Positions 10,101 through 17,060 of a DNA stretch of 64,000 nucleotides are shown in pieces. Below the pieces are notes generated by a model. It made no database searches and was not told where the DNA came from. It saw only the letters and a program-made list of their open reading frames with translations. Position numbers and translations under genes: made by a program. Source of the stretch: Actinomycetes bacterium. GTDB lineage: Bacteria > Actinomycetota > Acidimicrobiia > Acidimicrobiales > Ilumatobacteraceae. Each line of letters begins with the position of its first letter. Position 1 is the first letter of the stretch. The stretch covers positions 120,508 through 184,507 of the forward strand of contig JAKOUY010000029.1 in NCBI GenBank assembly GCA_029782355.1, in the 5' to 3' direction.

Positions 10101-11967
10101 CGCGCAACTGGTTGAGGGCGCTGGCTGCGGTGCTGCGCGACGAGTCCTGCCACGCGCTGCTGGTGGCGCTGCTGTAGCCACCGCCGATGCCCAGCACCGC
10201 GCCGACCGCGCCGGAGATGACCCCGACGCCGAGCCCGCCGCCGATGCCGCCGCCCGACGACGACGAACCGCCGCGGGTCGACTCGGAGATGGTGCCGTTG
10301 ACCACGTCGCTGATGTCCCGGTCGCGCGACAGCGAGGCGGCCAGCGACTCGGACTCGCTCAACGACTCGGTGCGGGCGGCCACCTCGCGCCGCTCCCAGT
10401 CGACGACGGCGATGTACTTCTTCTGACCGGGTGCCAGCGGCAGGCTGTACAGCAGGTTGCCCATCGAGTAGCCGTCGGCCACCCACTCCTGCTTGAAGCG
10501 CAGGACATGACCGTGGGCGATGGTGCACGCCTGGTAGATGGTCGGGTCGTCGTCCCAGTCGACCGGCGTGGCACAGGTCAGCGGATTGCGCCCCGGCCGG
10601 GTGGCGATGGCCGCCCCGAGGTAGCGGCGGACGTCGTCGAACACGGTCCGGCGCGCCGCATCGGCGATGGTCGTCAAGGAGAACCCGTCCGGGTCACGCG
10701 CCAGGGTCTTCAGCACCCGGGCGTCCACCGACACGGCCGGATCGAGGCGTACCGCCATGGAAGCGGACTCGCCCACCGCCGCAGCGACGGGGGCGGAGTC
10801 GACGGTCGTCGCCCGCATCGCCGTCGGTTGCTGGGCGATGCCGAGGTCGCGGACATGGCCGAGCAGATCGCGCAGCGGGACACGCGGCGGCTCGGCCAAC
10901 GTCAGGCCGCGGATCTCCGGCTCGGTCGTGCGCACCAAGTAGGTGAAGCTGAACTCCTCCAGCGTGCGGTTGGGCTTGGTGAAGTCCACGCACCGGCCGG
11001 TGCCGAGGTCGATCGAGTACGTCCCGTCGGCCCGACCGAGGTCGGTGGCATCGGGGTTGCGCGGCGCGTCGGGCGGAGCGTGGCAGTCGCAGTCGTCATC
11101 GGCCAGCGGGTCGGCATCGGGCAGGTCGACGACCAGGATCACCGACGCCGGGAGCTCGCCGTCCTCGAGGTGCACCGGCACCGTCTGGGTGCCGGCGCCC
11201 ACCGCCACCGTGGCATGGGTCTGGCTGAACGGGCCCACCGGGTACGGGCCGCTGAAGTTCCCGGCGCCGTCGGTGGTGGCCACGATCAGGGCGTGGAAGT
11301 CACGATCGGCAGGGTCGGCCACCTCCGCGCCCCACAGCACGACCTGCAACCCACGGGTGGTCTGGCGACCGTTGGCGTCGACCACCTGGCCGCGGATCCG
11401 GGCCGGCCGCCCGGCAGCCGGGTCGTCGTTCGGTTGCGGGGTCGGGCGGGGCTGGGCGGTGGCGGCCACCGACACCCGCTCGCCGAGCTTGGCCGCCTCC
11501 ACCTCGGTCCGACCGCGCACCGTGCCGTCCGGGGCGGCCAGGCGCACGGTCACCGTCCCGGTCAGCGACTCGCGGGACGGCAGGGCGACCACGGCGCGAC
11601 CGCGGGCCTCGGCCTCCACCGTGACCACGAACGGGACGGTGCCCAGCGCCGGATCACGGCGGACACCGGAGACGCTGATCTTGTGGCCGGTGAAGTCCCC
11701 ACCGGCGCCACCGTCGTCGACTACCACCGTCACGTCGAACCCCGGCGCGCCGGCCGGCGACGGGGCCGGGCCATCGAGGGCCAGCAGCGGCTTGAGTGGT
11801 TCGAGAACCCGCTCGGAGATGCCGGTGACGTGGACCAGATCGTCGACCCTGGAGAAGCCGTGGATCCGGTCGCGGTGGATGAGGATCCGGTCGGCCAGGG
11901 CCGGCCCGATCCCGGGCAGGCCGAGCAGCTCGGCACGGGTGGCGTGGTTCAGGTCAAGTGCAGCCAT
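7135..11967 (-). CDS. Giant multidomain protein: helix-hairpin-helix start, glycine-rich centre, HExxH metallopeptidase-like C-terminus
   Basis: 1610 residues from the ATG at 11967. Residues 1-65 are a ComEA-like helix-hairpin-helix pair (LLGLPGIGPALADRI). Residues about 180-280 resemble a carboxypeptidase-regulatory beta domain. A Ser/Glu-rich stretch near 540 leads to a glycine-rich hydrophobic segment (about 569-595) that could insert in a membrane. A long central region has no family I recognise. Near 1300-1400 there is an Ig-like domain, and the C-terminal domain holds H1525-E-x-x-H1529 (AHEIVHGLLW), a zinc-peptidase motif whose third ligand is not obvious. No N-terminal signal peptide is seen. 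An in-frame extension to 12582 is rejected because it runs antisense through the macrodomain gene. Not matched to a known system; a secreted or injected effector, or a surface-machine component, is speculation. Confidence 0.75.
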   Translation of the reverse strand: MAALDLNHATRAELLGLPGIGPALADRILIHRDRIHGFSRVDDLVHVTGISERVLEPLKPLLALDGPAPSPAGAPGFDVTVVVDDGGAGGDFTGHKISVSGVRRDPALGTVPFVVTVEAEARGRAVVALPSRESLTGTVTVRLAAPDGTVRGRTEVEAAKLGERVSVAATAQPRPTPQPNDDPAAGRPARIRGQVVDANGRQTTRGLQVVLWGAEVADPADRDFHALIVATTDGAGNFSGPYPVGPFSQTHATVAVGAGTQTVPVHLEDGELPASVILVVDLPDADPLADDDCDCHAPPDAPRNPDATDLGRADGTYSIDLGTGRCVDFTKPNRTLEEFSFTYLVRTTEPEIRGLTLAEPPRVPLRDLLGHVRDLGIAQQPTAMRATTVDSAPVAAAVGESASMAVRLDPAVSVDARVLKTLARDPDGFSLTTIADAARRTVFDDVRRYLGAAIATRPGRNPLTCATPVDWDDDPTIYQACTIAHGHVLRFKQEWVADGYSMGNLLYSLPLAPGQKKYIAVVDWERREVAARTESLSESESLAASLSRDRDISDVVNGTISESTRGGSSSSGGGIGGGLGVGVISGAVGAVLGIGGGYSSATSSAWQDSSRSTAASALNQLRDRTMQSATAVRNQRSSVVQTVTQGEQVTATTEVVANYNHCHAITVQYFEVLRHLLVRQRLADVQECLFVPLLMSRFDFAKALRWRHSLATAVPRRLVGALDAVDRIAHQYVGSDLPTGRYADDSLEMVEGELRLRFQLTRPRDTNDQFDPAMWSPLLKLFGFDAKDFYDNFLKQQNFKDRVFLEQLGPRIANAVIGLLRIVAVRTDGSEVDLRIDPTLVSRFANDQTLLVTLRMAADLPPVTRADIKAVVISSRLNLPGLPFVIDALPAGSRVVVESGSLRYRTAHLSDALFADAFIRNDLTGTDDVRIPTPLNRRELRNPREEDKEAVRDLLGHLNEHIERYHHHLWKTMGDHRRYMLLDGFEAPNSGGKSVASVVDNELIGIVGNCLVLPVARGFHLDPTFAQDGDEPVDLFDHYAPNTPIEPTRIALPTSGVYAEAVMGACNSCEEKEESRFWRWEESPIPDSPPAILPVSTDSRRSDSPDLTAKDFPAPIIAMQSAPAAPDPTGLAGALALLGQSGLFKDITGLEGTQRNAAAALEQAFNAATTMGTKAADLALQGKMAKDVDKAMKTINTAKQQGLITDEQAGKLTETAIRAMVGGGATNPPAASTTDEVKQLTETAGSNNAAVKVTRPTGEQVEVDARPAAGSADTKKPIIILDPATESADTRAFRPSAHDLSGVVTVSGQFRNAPEGAALRWSSPTAGALTIDSPNAATTRVRGVTPGRHDLDVELRDSVGTRLASIKLKMSVPQFVTVGEDPGFDACLTSLGLSAHKADMITAAKAVVDDVLATANVRVCWQVGGRHDAVPAHVPAGNVMHVTLMDRDPSPDGNVGLTKAPGDVGRFDEQIEVYVGEYDQPDAIDVDTETQALLLQLKDSLGADPALEAIATTIYGRLIGETMAHEIVHGLLWDEIGGDPFHNDPAIAGDLMNKGVHRDFRARTGMQNTRQASPVRASDYVDHGLGTIDRLKAANQAKMDQYFPVPPATL

Positions 11968-12012
11968 GTCACCCAGAGCGGTGCCGGCCTCACCTGATAC
12001 GTCGGCACCCGG

Positions 12013-12018
12013 CAAACT
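12013..12018 (+). promoter_or_regulatory. Leaderless -10 element of the macrodomain gene
   Basis: CAAACT, then 6 nt, then the ATG at 12025. It lies in the 57-bp space shared with the divergent giant gene. Confidence 0.4.
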
Positions 12019-12024
12019 GGTCCG

Positions 12025-12534
12025 ATGGCGGTGCCCCATCCGCGGCTGTCGGTCCGTCGTGCCGACATCACCACGCTCGACGTCGACGCCATCGTCAACG
12101 CCGCCAACATCAGCCTGCTGGGCGGTGGCGGCGTGGACGGGGCGATCCACCGCGCCGCTGGTCCGGAGCTCCTGGCGGTGTGCCGAACCCTCGGCGGTTG
12201 CCCGGTCGGCCAGGCGCGGATCACCCCTGGCTTCCGGTTGCCGGCCCGCCACGTGATCCACACCGTCGGCCCGGTGTGGCGCGGTGGCCGGTACGGTGAG
12301 CCCGAGCTGCTGGCCTCCTGTTATCGCACCTCGCTGACGTGCGCCGACGAGGTCGGGGCGGCGACGGTGGCGTTCCCGGCCATCTCGACCGGCATCTACG
12401 GCTATCCGCCCGGGCCGGCCGCGGCCATCGCCGTGGCCACCGTGCGAGCGACGCCCACGCAGGTCGCCGAGGTGATCTTCGTGTGCGTCAACGACCAGTC
12501 GGTGCTCGCCTACCAGGCCGCGCTGGCCCCCTAA
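12025..12534 (+). CDS. Macrodomain protein (O-acetyl-ADP-ribose deacetylase type)
   Basis: A stand-alone macrodomain of 169 residues that binds ADP-ribose and probably hydrolyses O-acetyl-ADP-ribose or ADP-ribosyl-glutamate. MacroD-class motifs are DAIVNAAN (about residues 21-28), the glycine-rich [10 protein letters not shown] with the catalytic Asp, and the phosphate loop STGIYGYP. It lies 57 bp from, and divergent to, the 1610-residue protein gene, so the two may share control. Whether they work together, for example as ADP-ribosylation reversal, cannot be seen. Confidence 0.93.
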   Translation: MAVPHPRLSVRRADITTLDVDAIVNAANISLLGGGGVDGAIHRAAGPELLAVCRTLGGCPVGQARITPGFRLPARHVIHTVGPVWRGGRYGEPELLASCYRTSLTCADEVGAATVAFPAISTGIYGYPPGPAAAIAVATVRATPTQVAEVIFVCVNDQSVLAYQAALAP

Positions 12535-12670
12535 GGTCGAGCGGCTCCGACCGCGCGACCCGCGCGGGCGCAGCCGGCGCACCGGCCGCCCAGCCAGTCC
12601 TTGGATGCGCGGCGCCCGGTCGGATGCCGCGGCCGGCGTGGGGCCCGCCTTCCTGCGGACATCGACGGAC

Positions 12671-12676
12671 TAGGGT
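12671..12676 (+). promoter_or_regulatory. Leaderless -10 element of the 12.7-kb acyl-CoA synthetase gene
   Basis: TAGGGT, then 7 nt, then the GTG at 12684, which decides the start of this gene. Confidence 0.55.
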
Positions 12677-12683
12677 CCGCCTG

Positions 12684-14396
12684 GTGAGCACTCCCACTTC
12701 CTCGGGGGGCGCGGCCGGCGGTGCCGCACCCGTCCTGACCATGGCCGACCTGACGCGCCACGCCGCAGCGCACTTCGGTTCCGCCACGGCCGCCCGCCAT
12801 CGCGTCGACGGCGAGTGGCGCGACACCAGTTACGACGAGCTGTGGTCGCACGTGCGCGATCTGGCCCTCGGTCTGGTCGGGCTCGGGGTCGGCGTGGGCG
12901 ATCGGGTCAGCATCCTGTGCAACACCCGCCTCGACTTCACCATCGCCGACCTGGCCGCCAGCACGGCCGGCGCCGTGGTCGTGCCGGTGTACCCGTCGAA
13001 CTCACCGTCGGAGTGCCAATGGGTGGTCGGCGACAGCGGCGCCAAGGTGATCATCTGCGAGAGCGCCGCTCAGGTGGCCAAGATCGACGAGGTCCGCAAC
13101 GAGCTCCCGGCCCTCGAGCACGTCCTGATCATCGACGGGTCGGCGCACGGAGCCGTGCCCGTCGCCGAGGTCGCCGCCGCCGGAGCCTCCGGTGACCCCG
13201 GCGAGCTGGACCGCCGGGCGGCATCGATCACCGAGGACGACGCCTGCCTGATCATCTACACCTCCGGCACCACGGGGCGACCCAAGGGCGTGGTGCTGAC
13301 CAACCGCGGCTTCGCCGCCGCTCGGCGCTCCGCCGTGGAGATGGCGTTGTTCGGCGAGGGCGACGTGGTCTACCTGTACCTCCCGCTGGCCCACGTCTTC
13401 GCCCAACTGGTCCAGGCCGACTGCCTGGAGGTCGGGTCGACCATCGCCTACTGGGGCGGCGACACCAACCAGATCGTGGCCGAGCTCGGCCAGCTGCACC
13501 CCACGGTGCTGCCATCCGTGCCGCGGATCTTCGAGAAGGTCTACGCCCTCGGCCAGTCGATGGCCACGCCCGAGCAGCTCGCCAACCCCGACGAGAGCAT
13601 CCGCAACCTGGTGCGTGGTGTGTTCGGCGGCAGGATCACCATGGCGATCTCCGGCGCGGCGCCCATCGCCCCGGAGATCCTGCAGTTCTTCATGGACTGC
13701 GGGGTGCCGGTGTACGAGGGGTGGGGGATGACCGAGACCACCTCGATCGGCACGTTGAACCTGCCTGGCGACTATCGCATCGGCACCATCGGCAAGCCGG
13801 TGGCCGGGGCCCGGATCCGCATCGCCGAGGACGGCGAGATCCAGATGGCCGGGCCGATGCTGCTGCGCGAGTACTGGAACAACCCGACGGCCACCGCCGA
13901 GGTGTTCACCGAGGACGGCTGGCTGATGACCGGTGACCTCGGCTCGATCGACGAGGACGGCTTCGTCAGCATCACCGGACGCAAGAAGGACATCCTGATC
14001 ACCGCCGGGGGCAAGAACCTGACGCCCGCCAACCTGGAGGGGGATCTGCGCCGCTCGCGGTGGATCTCCCAGGCGGTGATGTACGCCGACCGCAAGCCGT
14101 ACCCCGTCGCGCTGATCACCCTCGACGCCGAGACCATCGTGCCGTGGGCCAAGGAGCACGACCTGCCGACGGATGTCGCCGCGCTGGCCGACAACGACCA
14201 GGTTCGCCAGATGATCCAGGACGAGCTCGACGCCGCCAACGCCCATTACGCCAAGGTCGAGCAGATCAAGAAGTTCTCGATCCTCGACCACGACTTCACC
14301 ATCGACTCGGGCGAGCTGACGCCGACGCTGAAGCTCAAGCGCAACGTGGTCTACAAGAACTACGCCGAGGAGTTCGAAGCCCTGTACGAGGCCTGA
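12684..14396 (+). CDS. Long-chain fatty-acid-CoA ligase (FadD15-like)
   Basis: A 570-residue adenylate-forming enzyme activating fatty acids to acyl-CoA. It has the AMP-binding P-loop IIYTSGTTGRPKG, the GWGMTETT adenine motif, GWLMTGDLG, and the hinge GRKKDILITAGGKNLTP. The last matches the long-chain FadD15/bubblegum branch. The GTG at 12684 gives a start just before the conserved ADLTRHAAAHFG helix and sits 7 nt after TAGGGT; the frame extends far upstream but without ligand-type sequence. Single gene, flanked by non-coding spacers. Confidence 0.92.
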   Translation: MSTPTSSGGAAGGAAPVLTMADLTRHAAAHFGSATAARHRVDGEWRDTSYDELWSHVRDLALGLVGLGVGVGDRVSILCNTRLDFTIADLAASTAGAVVVPVYPSNSPSECQWVVGDSGAKVIICESAAQVAKIDEVRNELPALEHVLIIDGSAHGAVPVAEVAAAGASGDPGELDRRAASITEDDACLIIYTSGTTGRPKGVVLTNRGFAAARRSAVEMALFGEGDVVYLYLPLAHVFAQLVQADCLEVGSTIAYWGGDTNQIVAELGQLHPTVLPSVPRIFEKVYALGQSMATPEQLANPDESIRNLVRGVFGGRITMAISGAAPIAPEILQFFMDCGVPVYEGWGMTETTSIGTLNLPGDYRIGTIGKPVAGARIRIAEDGEIQMAGPMLLREYWNNPTATAEVFTEDGWLMTGDLGSIDEDGFVSITGRKKDILITAGGKNLTPANLEGDLRRSRWISQAVMYADRKPYPVALITLDAETIVPWAKEHDLPTDVAALADNDQVRQMIQDELDAANAHYAKVEQIKKFSILDHDFTIDSGELTPTLKLKRNVVYKNYAEEFEALYEA

Positions 14397-14461
14397 TCGG
14401 CGCCAGGGGGCCGATTGCTGACGTCGAGCCGGATGCCTCGGCCGACGCCGGCCGGCGCCGG

Positions 14462-14917
14462 TCAGGACCGGTTGATCGCCGGCTGGCCCGGCAGCGTGGT
14501 GTAGCGGACCGCTGCGGCGGCCACCTCCTCGGCGATCAGCGACTGCAGCTCCACATCGTCGGACAGGCTCGGATGCTCGGACAGGAACCGGGCGAAGCGC
14601 ACCCCCTCGCCCTTCCACTGCAGATCGCAGTCGACAACCGCGGCGAAGAACTCGTCAAGTAGCGGCCCGAACCGTTCGCCCAGCCGGACACACGTGGCCG
14701 GCAGCGTCCGGGCCAGCGGCGTCAGCCGGTTGGCGCGATACAGCGTGCAGTTGGTGGACATGCCACGGTGCTCGACCATCGCCACCAGCCGGCGCAGTTC
14801 TCGCTGGCTCAGCTCGTAGTCGGCCAGCGCCTCGGCCCCGCGGGCGCGCACGGCGGCGCACCGCGTCGGGGAGGCGATGTGATCGGCCAAGGCCCGTTGG
14901 AAGTCAGCAAGCGACAC
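14462..14917 (-). CDS. MNIO partner protein (HvfC/BufC/DUF2063-like)
   Basis: A 151-residue helical protein and third gene of the MNIO operon. The N-terminal LADFQRALADHIASP helix and the central LYRANRLTPLARTLPATCVRLG block resemble the DUF2063/HvfC type of proteins that accompany DUF692 enzymes and bind the precursor peptide leader or deliver it to the enzyme. Its start lies 14 nt inside the end of the DUF692 gene, which implies coupled translation and a 1:1 complex. The assignment rests on operon position plus weak sequence resemblance. Confidence 0.7.
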   Translation of the reverse strand: MSLADFQRALADHIASPTRCAAVRARGAEALADYELSQRELRRLVAMVEHRGMSTNCTLYRANRLTPLARTLPATCVRLGERFGPLLDEFFAAVVDCDLQWKGEGVRFARFLSEHPSLSDDVELQSLIAEEVAAAAVRYTTLPGQPAINRS

Positions 14918-15827
14918 GGATCGCCTCCGTCACTCGGACCCCGGCCGCCCGCAGCACGGCGCGCAGCCGGTCGATCTCCTCGGCCAGCGGGGCCAACCCG
15001 ACGGCGAGCACCGACGACTCGTGGAACTCGAAGGTCACCGCGGCGAGGTTGGCGCAGCGCGGGGCGACGGCGGCCAGCAATTGCCGCACGGCGTCGGGAA
15101 CCAGGCCGGAGTGCGAGTCGGTGTACATGCCGGCGAGGCGCATCCCGCCGGCCACGTGGATCTCGCGCACCAGGCCGAGGTCCAGCTCGCCCACGTAGTC
15201 GTCGAGGTCGAGGCCGTGGTTCACCGACTCGACGTACAGGTTGTGCAGGTCGAGCAGCACCTCGCTCCCCGCATGGGTGGCCAAGCGGTTGAGCAACGCC
15301 GGCTCGCTCATCTCCTGGTCGACGATCGGGGTGTAGTTGACGCCGTTCTCCAGCAGGAACGGCCGGCCGGTGATCCGGCGGATGCGGCGAATGCGCGGCA
15401 CCAGCAGGTCGAGGGTCTCCCGGTCGCACGCCAGCGGCAGGCCCAGCCCGGTGTGCCGTCGACCGACCCGGCTGGCGGCGTCGGCGACGGCGAAGAAGCC
15501 GAGATGCTCGCTGTACCACGGGACGGCATGCTGGTCGCACCAGGCGGCCATCTGGTGGAGGTGCTCGTCGTCGAGCGGCATCGCGCTCCCGATCGACAGG
15601 GAGATGCCGTGGGCCACCACCGGCAGGCGATCGAGGAGCGGGGCGATGGACAGTGCCGTCTGGGTGATCTCGGCGAAGCGGCGTGGCGAGCCCGGTCCGT
15701 CGTCGACCCACAGCGCCTCGGGGATGACCGCCAGGTGGTCGAGGTCTGCCGGGCAGGCGTCGAGCACCGCCGGCACCACGGGGTTGAACAACAACCCGAC
15801 ACCGACGGTGCTCGCGTCCCGGCTCAT
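14904..15827 (-). CDS. DUF692-family multinuclear non-heme iron oxidase (MNIO)
   Basis: A 307-residue TIM-barrel enzyme of the family of MbnB and TglH, which modify cysteines (and other residues) in ribosomal peptides using two or three iron ions. The ligand-type residues are in place: H73 in VAHGIS, E107/H108 in YSEHLGF, E160/N161 in LLENG, D193/H195/N196 in LLDLHNLY, E222/H224 in EIHVAGG, D237/H239 in DSHSG and E267 in FEFHE. Its ATG is one base past the stop of the small CxxC peptide gene, and its 3' end overlaps the partner gene. The chemistry on this substrate is unknown. Confidence 0.93.
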   Translation of the reverse strand: MSRDASTVGVGLLFNPVVPAVLDACPADLDHLAVIPEALWVDDGPGSPRRFAEITQTALSIAPLLDRLPVVAHGISLSIGSAMPLDDEHLHQMAAWCDQHAVPWYSEHLGFFAVADAASRVGRRHTGLGLPLACDRETLDLLVPRIRRIRRITGRPFLLENGVNYTPIVDQEMSEPALLNRLATHAGSEVLLDLHNLYVESVNHGLDLDDYVGELDLGLVREIHVAGGMRLAGMYTDSHSGLVPDAVRQLLAAVAPRCANLAAVTFEFHESSVLAVGLAPLAEEIDRLRAVLRAAGVRVTEAIRVAC

Positions 15828-15828
15828 G

Positions 15829-16080
15829 TCAGCCTCCGACGACCTGCATGGTGTCGAGGTTGATGGTGAACAGCTCTTCCCACTGCTCGTGGATGTTGAT
15901 GTCCACGCCGGACAGGCACGGCGCGCAGCCGCGCGGTCCGAGCTTGCCCAGCAGGTCGGAGAGCGAGTCGTGCAGCTTGAAGCTGTCCGCCAGGGTGGTG
16001 CCCGCGGGAACGGCCACGCTGATCCGCGTCCCGGACCGCCCTCGGTCCACGGCCACGGTGGCCAGTCGGTTGCTCTTCAT
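15829..16080 (-). CDS. Candidate RiPP precursor peptide with CxxC core
   Basis: An 83-residue protein directly upstream of the MNIO gene. The first 45 residues look like a leader (charged, with VAVPAGTTLADSFKLHDSL). Then comes GPRGCAPCLSG with C52 and C55, the only cysteines, followed by a conserved-looking acidic/aromatic tail (VDINIHEQWEELFTINL). The start at 16080 is set by AAGGAG eight bases upstream; the frame continues upstream without a ribosome site. CxxC peptides beside DUF692 enzymes are known MNIO substrates, so C52/C55 are the predicted modification sites. It could instead be a small folded carrier protein. Confidence 0.8.
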   Translation of the reverse strand: MKSNRLATVAVDRGRSGTRISVAVPAGTTLADSFKLHDSLSDLLGKLGPRGCAPCLSGVDINIHEQWEELFTINLDTMQVVGG

Positions 16081-16172
16081 GGTTCGTGCTCCTTGATGTC
16101 GGGGATGCCGGGGCGGCATCGCATCACAGAGCGCGGCACCGGCCGGCAGATACGGCCGGGTTCCGTGACTGG

Positions 16173-16178
16173 CAGAAT
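16173..16178 (+). promoter_or_regulatory. Leaderless -10 element of the SnoaL-like gene
   Basis: CAGAAT, 6 nt, GTG at 16185. The same hexamer and spacing are used by galK. Confidence 0.5.
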
Positions 16179-16184
16179 CCGCCG

Positions 16185-16556
16185 GTGAATCCCTCGCCCG
16201 CCGACGACGTCCTGGCCATCCAACGACTGCTGGCCCGCTACTCGATCATGATGGATGCCGGTGAGATGGACGGCTTCGCCGATCTGTGGGAGCCGGACGC
16301 GGCCATGGTCACCGGCTCCGCCGAGTTGCACGGTGCGGCGGCGATCCTCGCCAAGGTGGCCGGCTCGCCGGCCGGGCTGCACCTCGCCGGCCTGCCCGAC
16401 ATCGACCTGGCCGGTGATCGGGCCACCGGCCGCCAGAACCTGGTCTTCGTCGACCGGGACACCCGCGCCGTCCGCATCGGCCGCTACGACGACGTCTACG
16501 TCCGCACCGACCACGGGTGGCGCTTCGCCCGCCGCCAGATCACGATGCTGACCTGA
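16185..16556 (+). CDS. SnoaL-like / NTF2-fold protein
   Basis: A 123-residue alpha+beta cone-fold protein. It begins with the typical helix DDVLAIQRLLARYSIMMDAGEMDGFADLWEPDA, in short form here, followed by the beta sheet ending GWRFARRQITML. Such proteins act as isomerases, dehydratases or ligand-binding folds; no catalytic role can be assigned. It starts at GTG behind CAGAAT-N6. It is divergent from the MNIO operon with about 100 bp between. Confidence 0.75.
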   Translation: MNPSPADDVLAIQRLLARYSIMMDAGEMDGFADLWEPDAAMVTGSAELHGAAAILAKVAGSPAGLHLAGLPDIDLAGDRATGRQNLVFVDRDTRAVRIGRYDDVYVRTDHGWRFARRQITMLT

Positions 16557-16627
16557 CCGCGACCCCCACCGCCCACCCGACCCCCAAGCTCACCCGACCC
16601 CCACCAGACCACCCGAGCCCCACCAGA

Positions 16628-16966
16628 CCCATGGGCGCGCAACCACCCGCGAACGGCACACCCCGCGCCCACGGGCACCGACGACGTCACCCGACCCCCA
16701 CCAGCCCACCCGAGCCCCACCAGACCCATGGGCGCGCAACCACCCGCGAACGGCACATTCCGCGCCCACGGGCACCGACGACGTCACCCGACCCCCACCA
16801 GCCCACCCGACCCCCACCAGACCCATGGGCGCGCAACCACCCGCGAACGGCACACTCCGCGCCCACGGGCACCAACAACGTCACCCGACCCCCACCAGCC
16901 CACCCGGGCCCCACCAGACCCATGGGCGCGCAACCACCCGCGAACGGCACACTCCGCGCCCACGGG
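16628..16966. repeat. Four-copy tandem 97-bp array of the 48-bp hairpin element
   Basis: The 504-bp space 16557-17060 carries no gene. Four copies of a 97-bp unit start at 16628, 16725, 16822 and 16919. Each has a 48-bp hairpin (arm CCCATGGGCGCG, 24-nt loop, arm CGCGCCCACGGG with one G:T-type mismatch to the first arm) followed by a 49-bp Pro-codon-like spacer rich in ACCCCCACC; the last copy ends at its hairpin. Copies differ at few positions, mostly at the loop 3' end. This is the same element as at 27.2-27.5 kb and 42.1-42.3 kb. Confidence 0.9.
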
Positions 16967-17060
16967 CGGTCGGGGAGCCGGAGCGGGTGGGTGACCGTGG
17001 TGCGGGTCGCCTGGCGGTTGGCCGACCGGCGGGGCAGGGGCGGGGCGGGGGCGCGGCGGG

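Noticed and set aside
8854..11997. A 1047-codon plus-strand open frame opposite the giant gene
   Set aside because: It is a mirror of GC-rich codons of the minus-strand gene. Its product is His/Gly/Arg/Val low complexity with no domain.
11968..12582. N-terminal extension of the giant protein to 1815 residues
   Set aside because: The extra segment runs antisense through the macrodomain gene and has Arg/Gly/His-rich shadow composition; the ATG at 11967 directly precedes the HhH domain.
16628..16966. CRISPR array
   Set aside because: The 97-bp units repeat as a whole, including the spacer, with no unique spacers; no cas genes are present.
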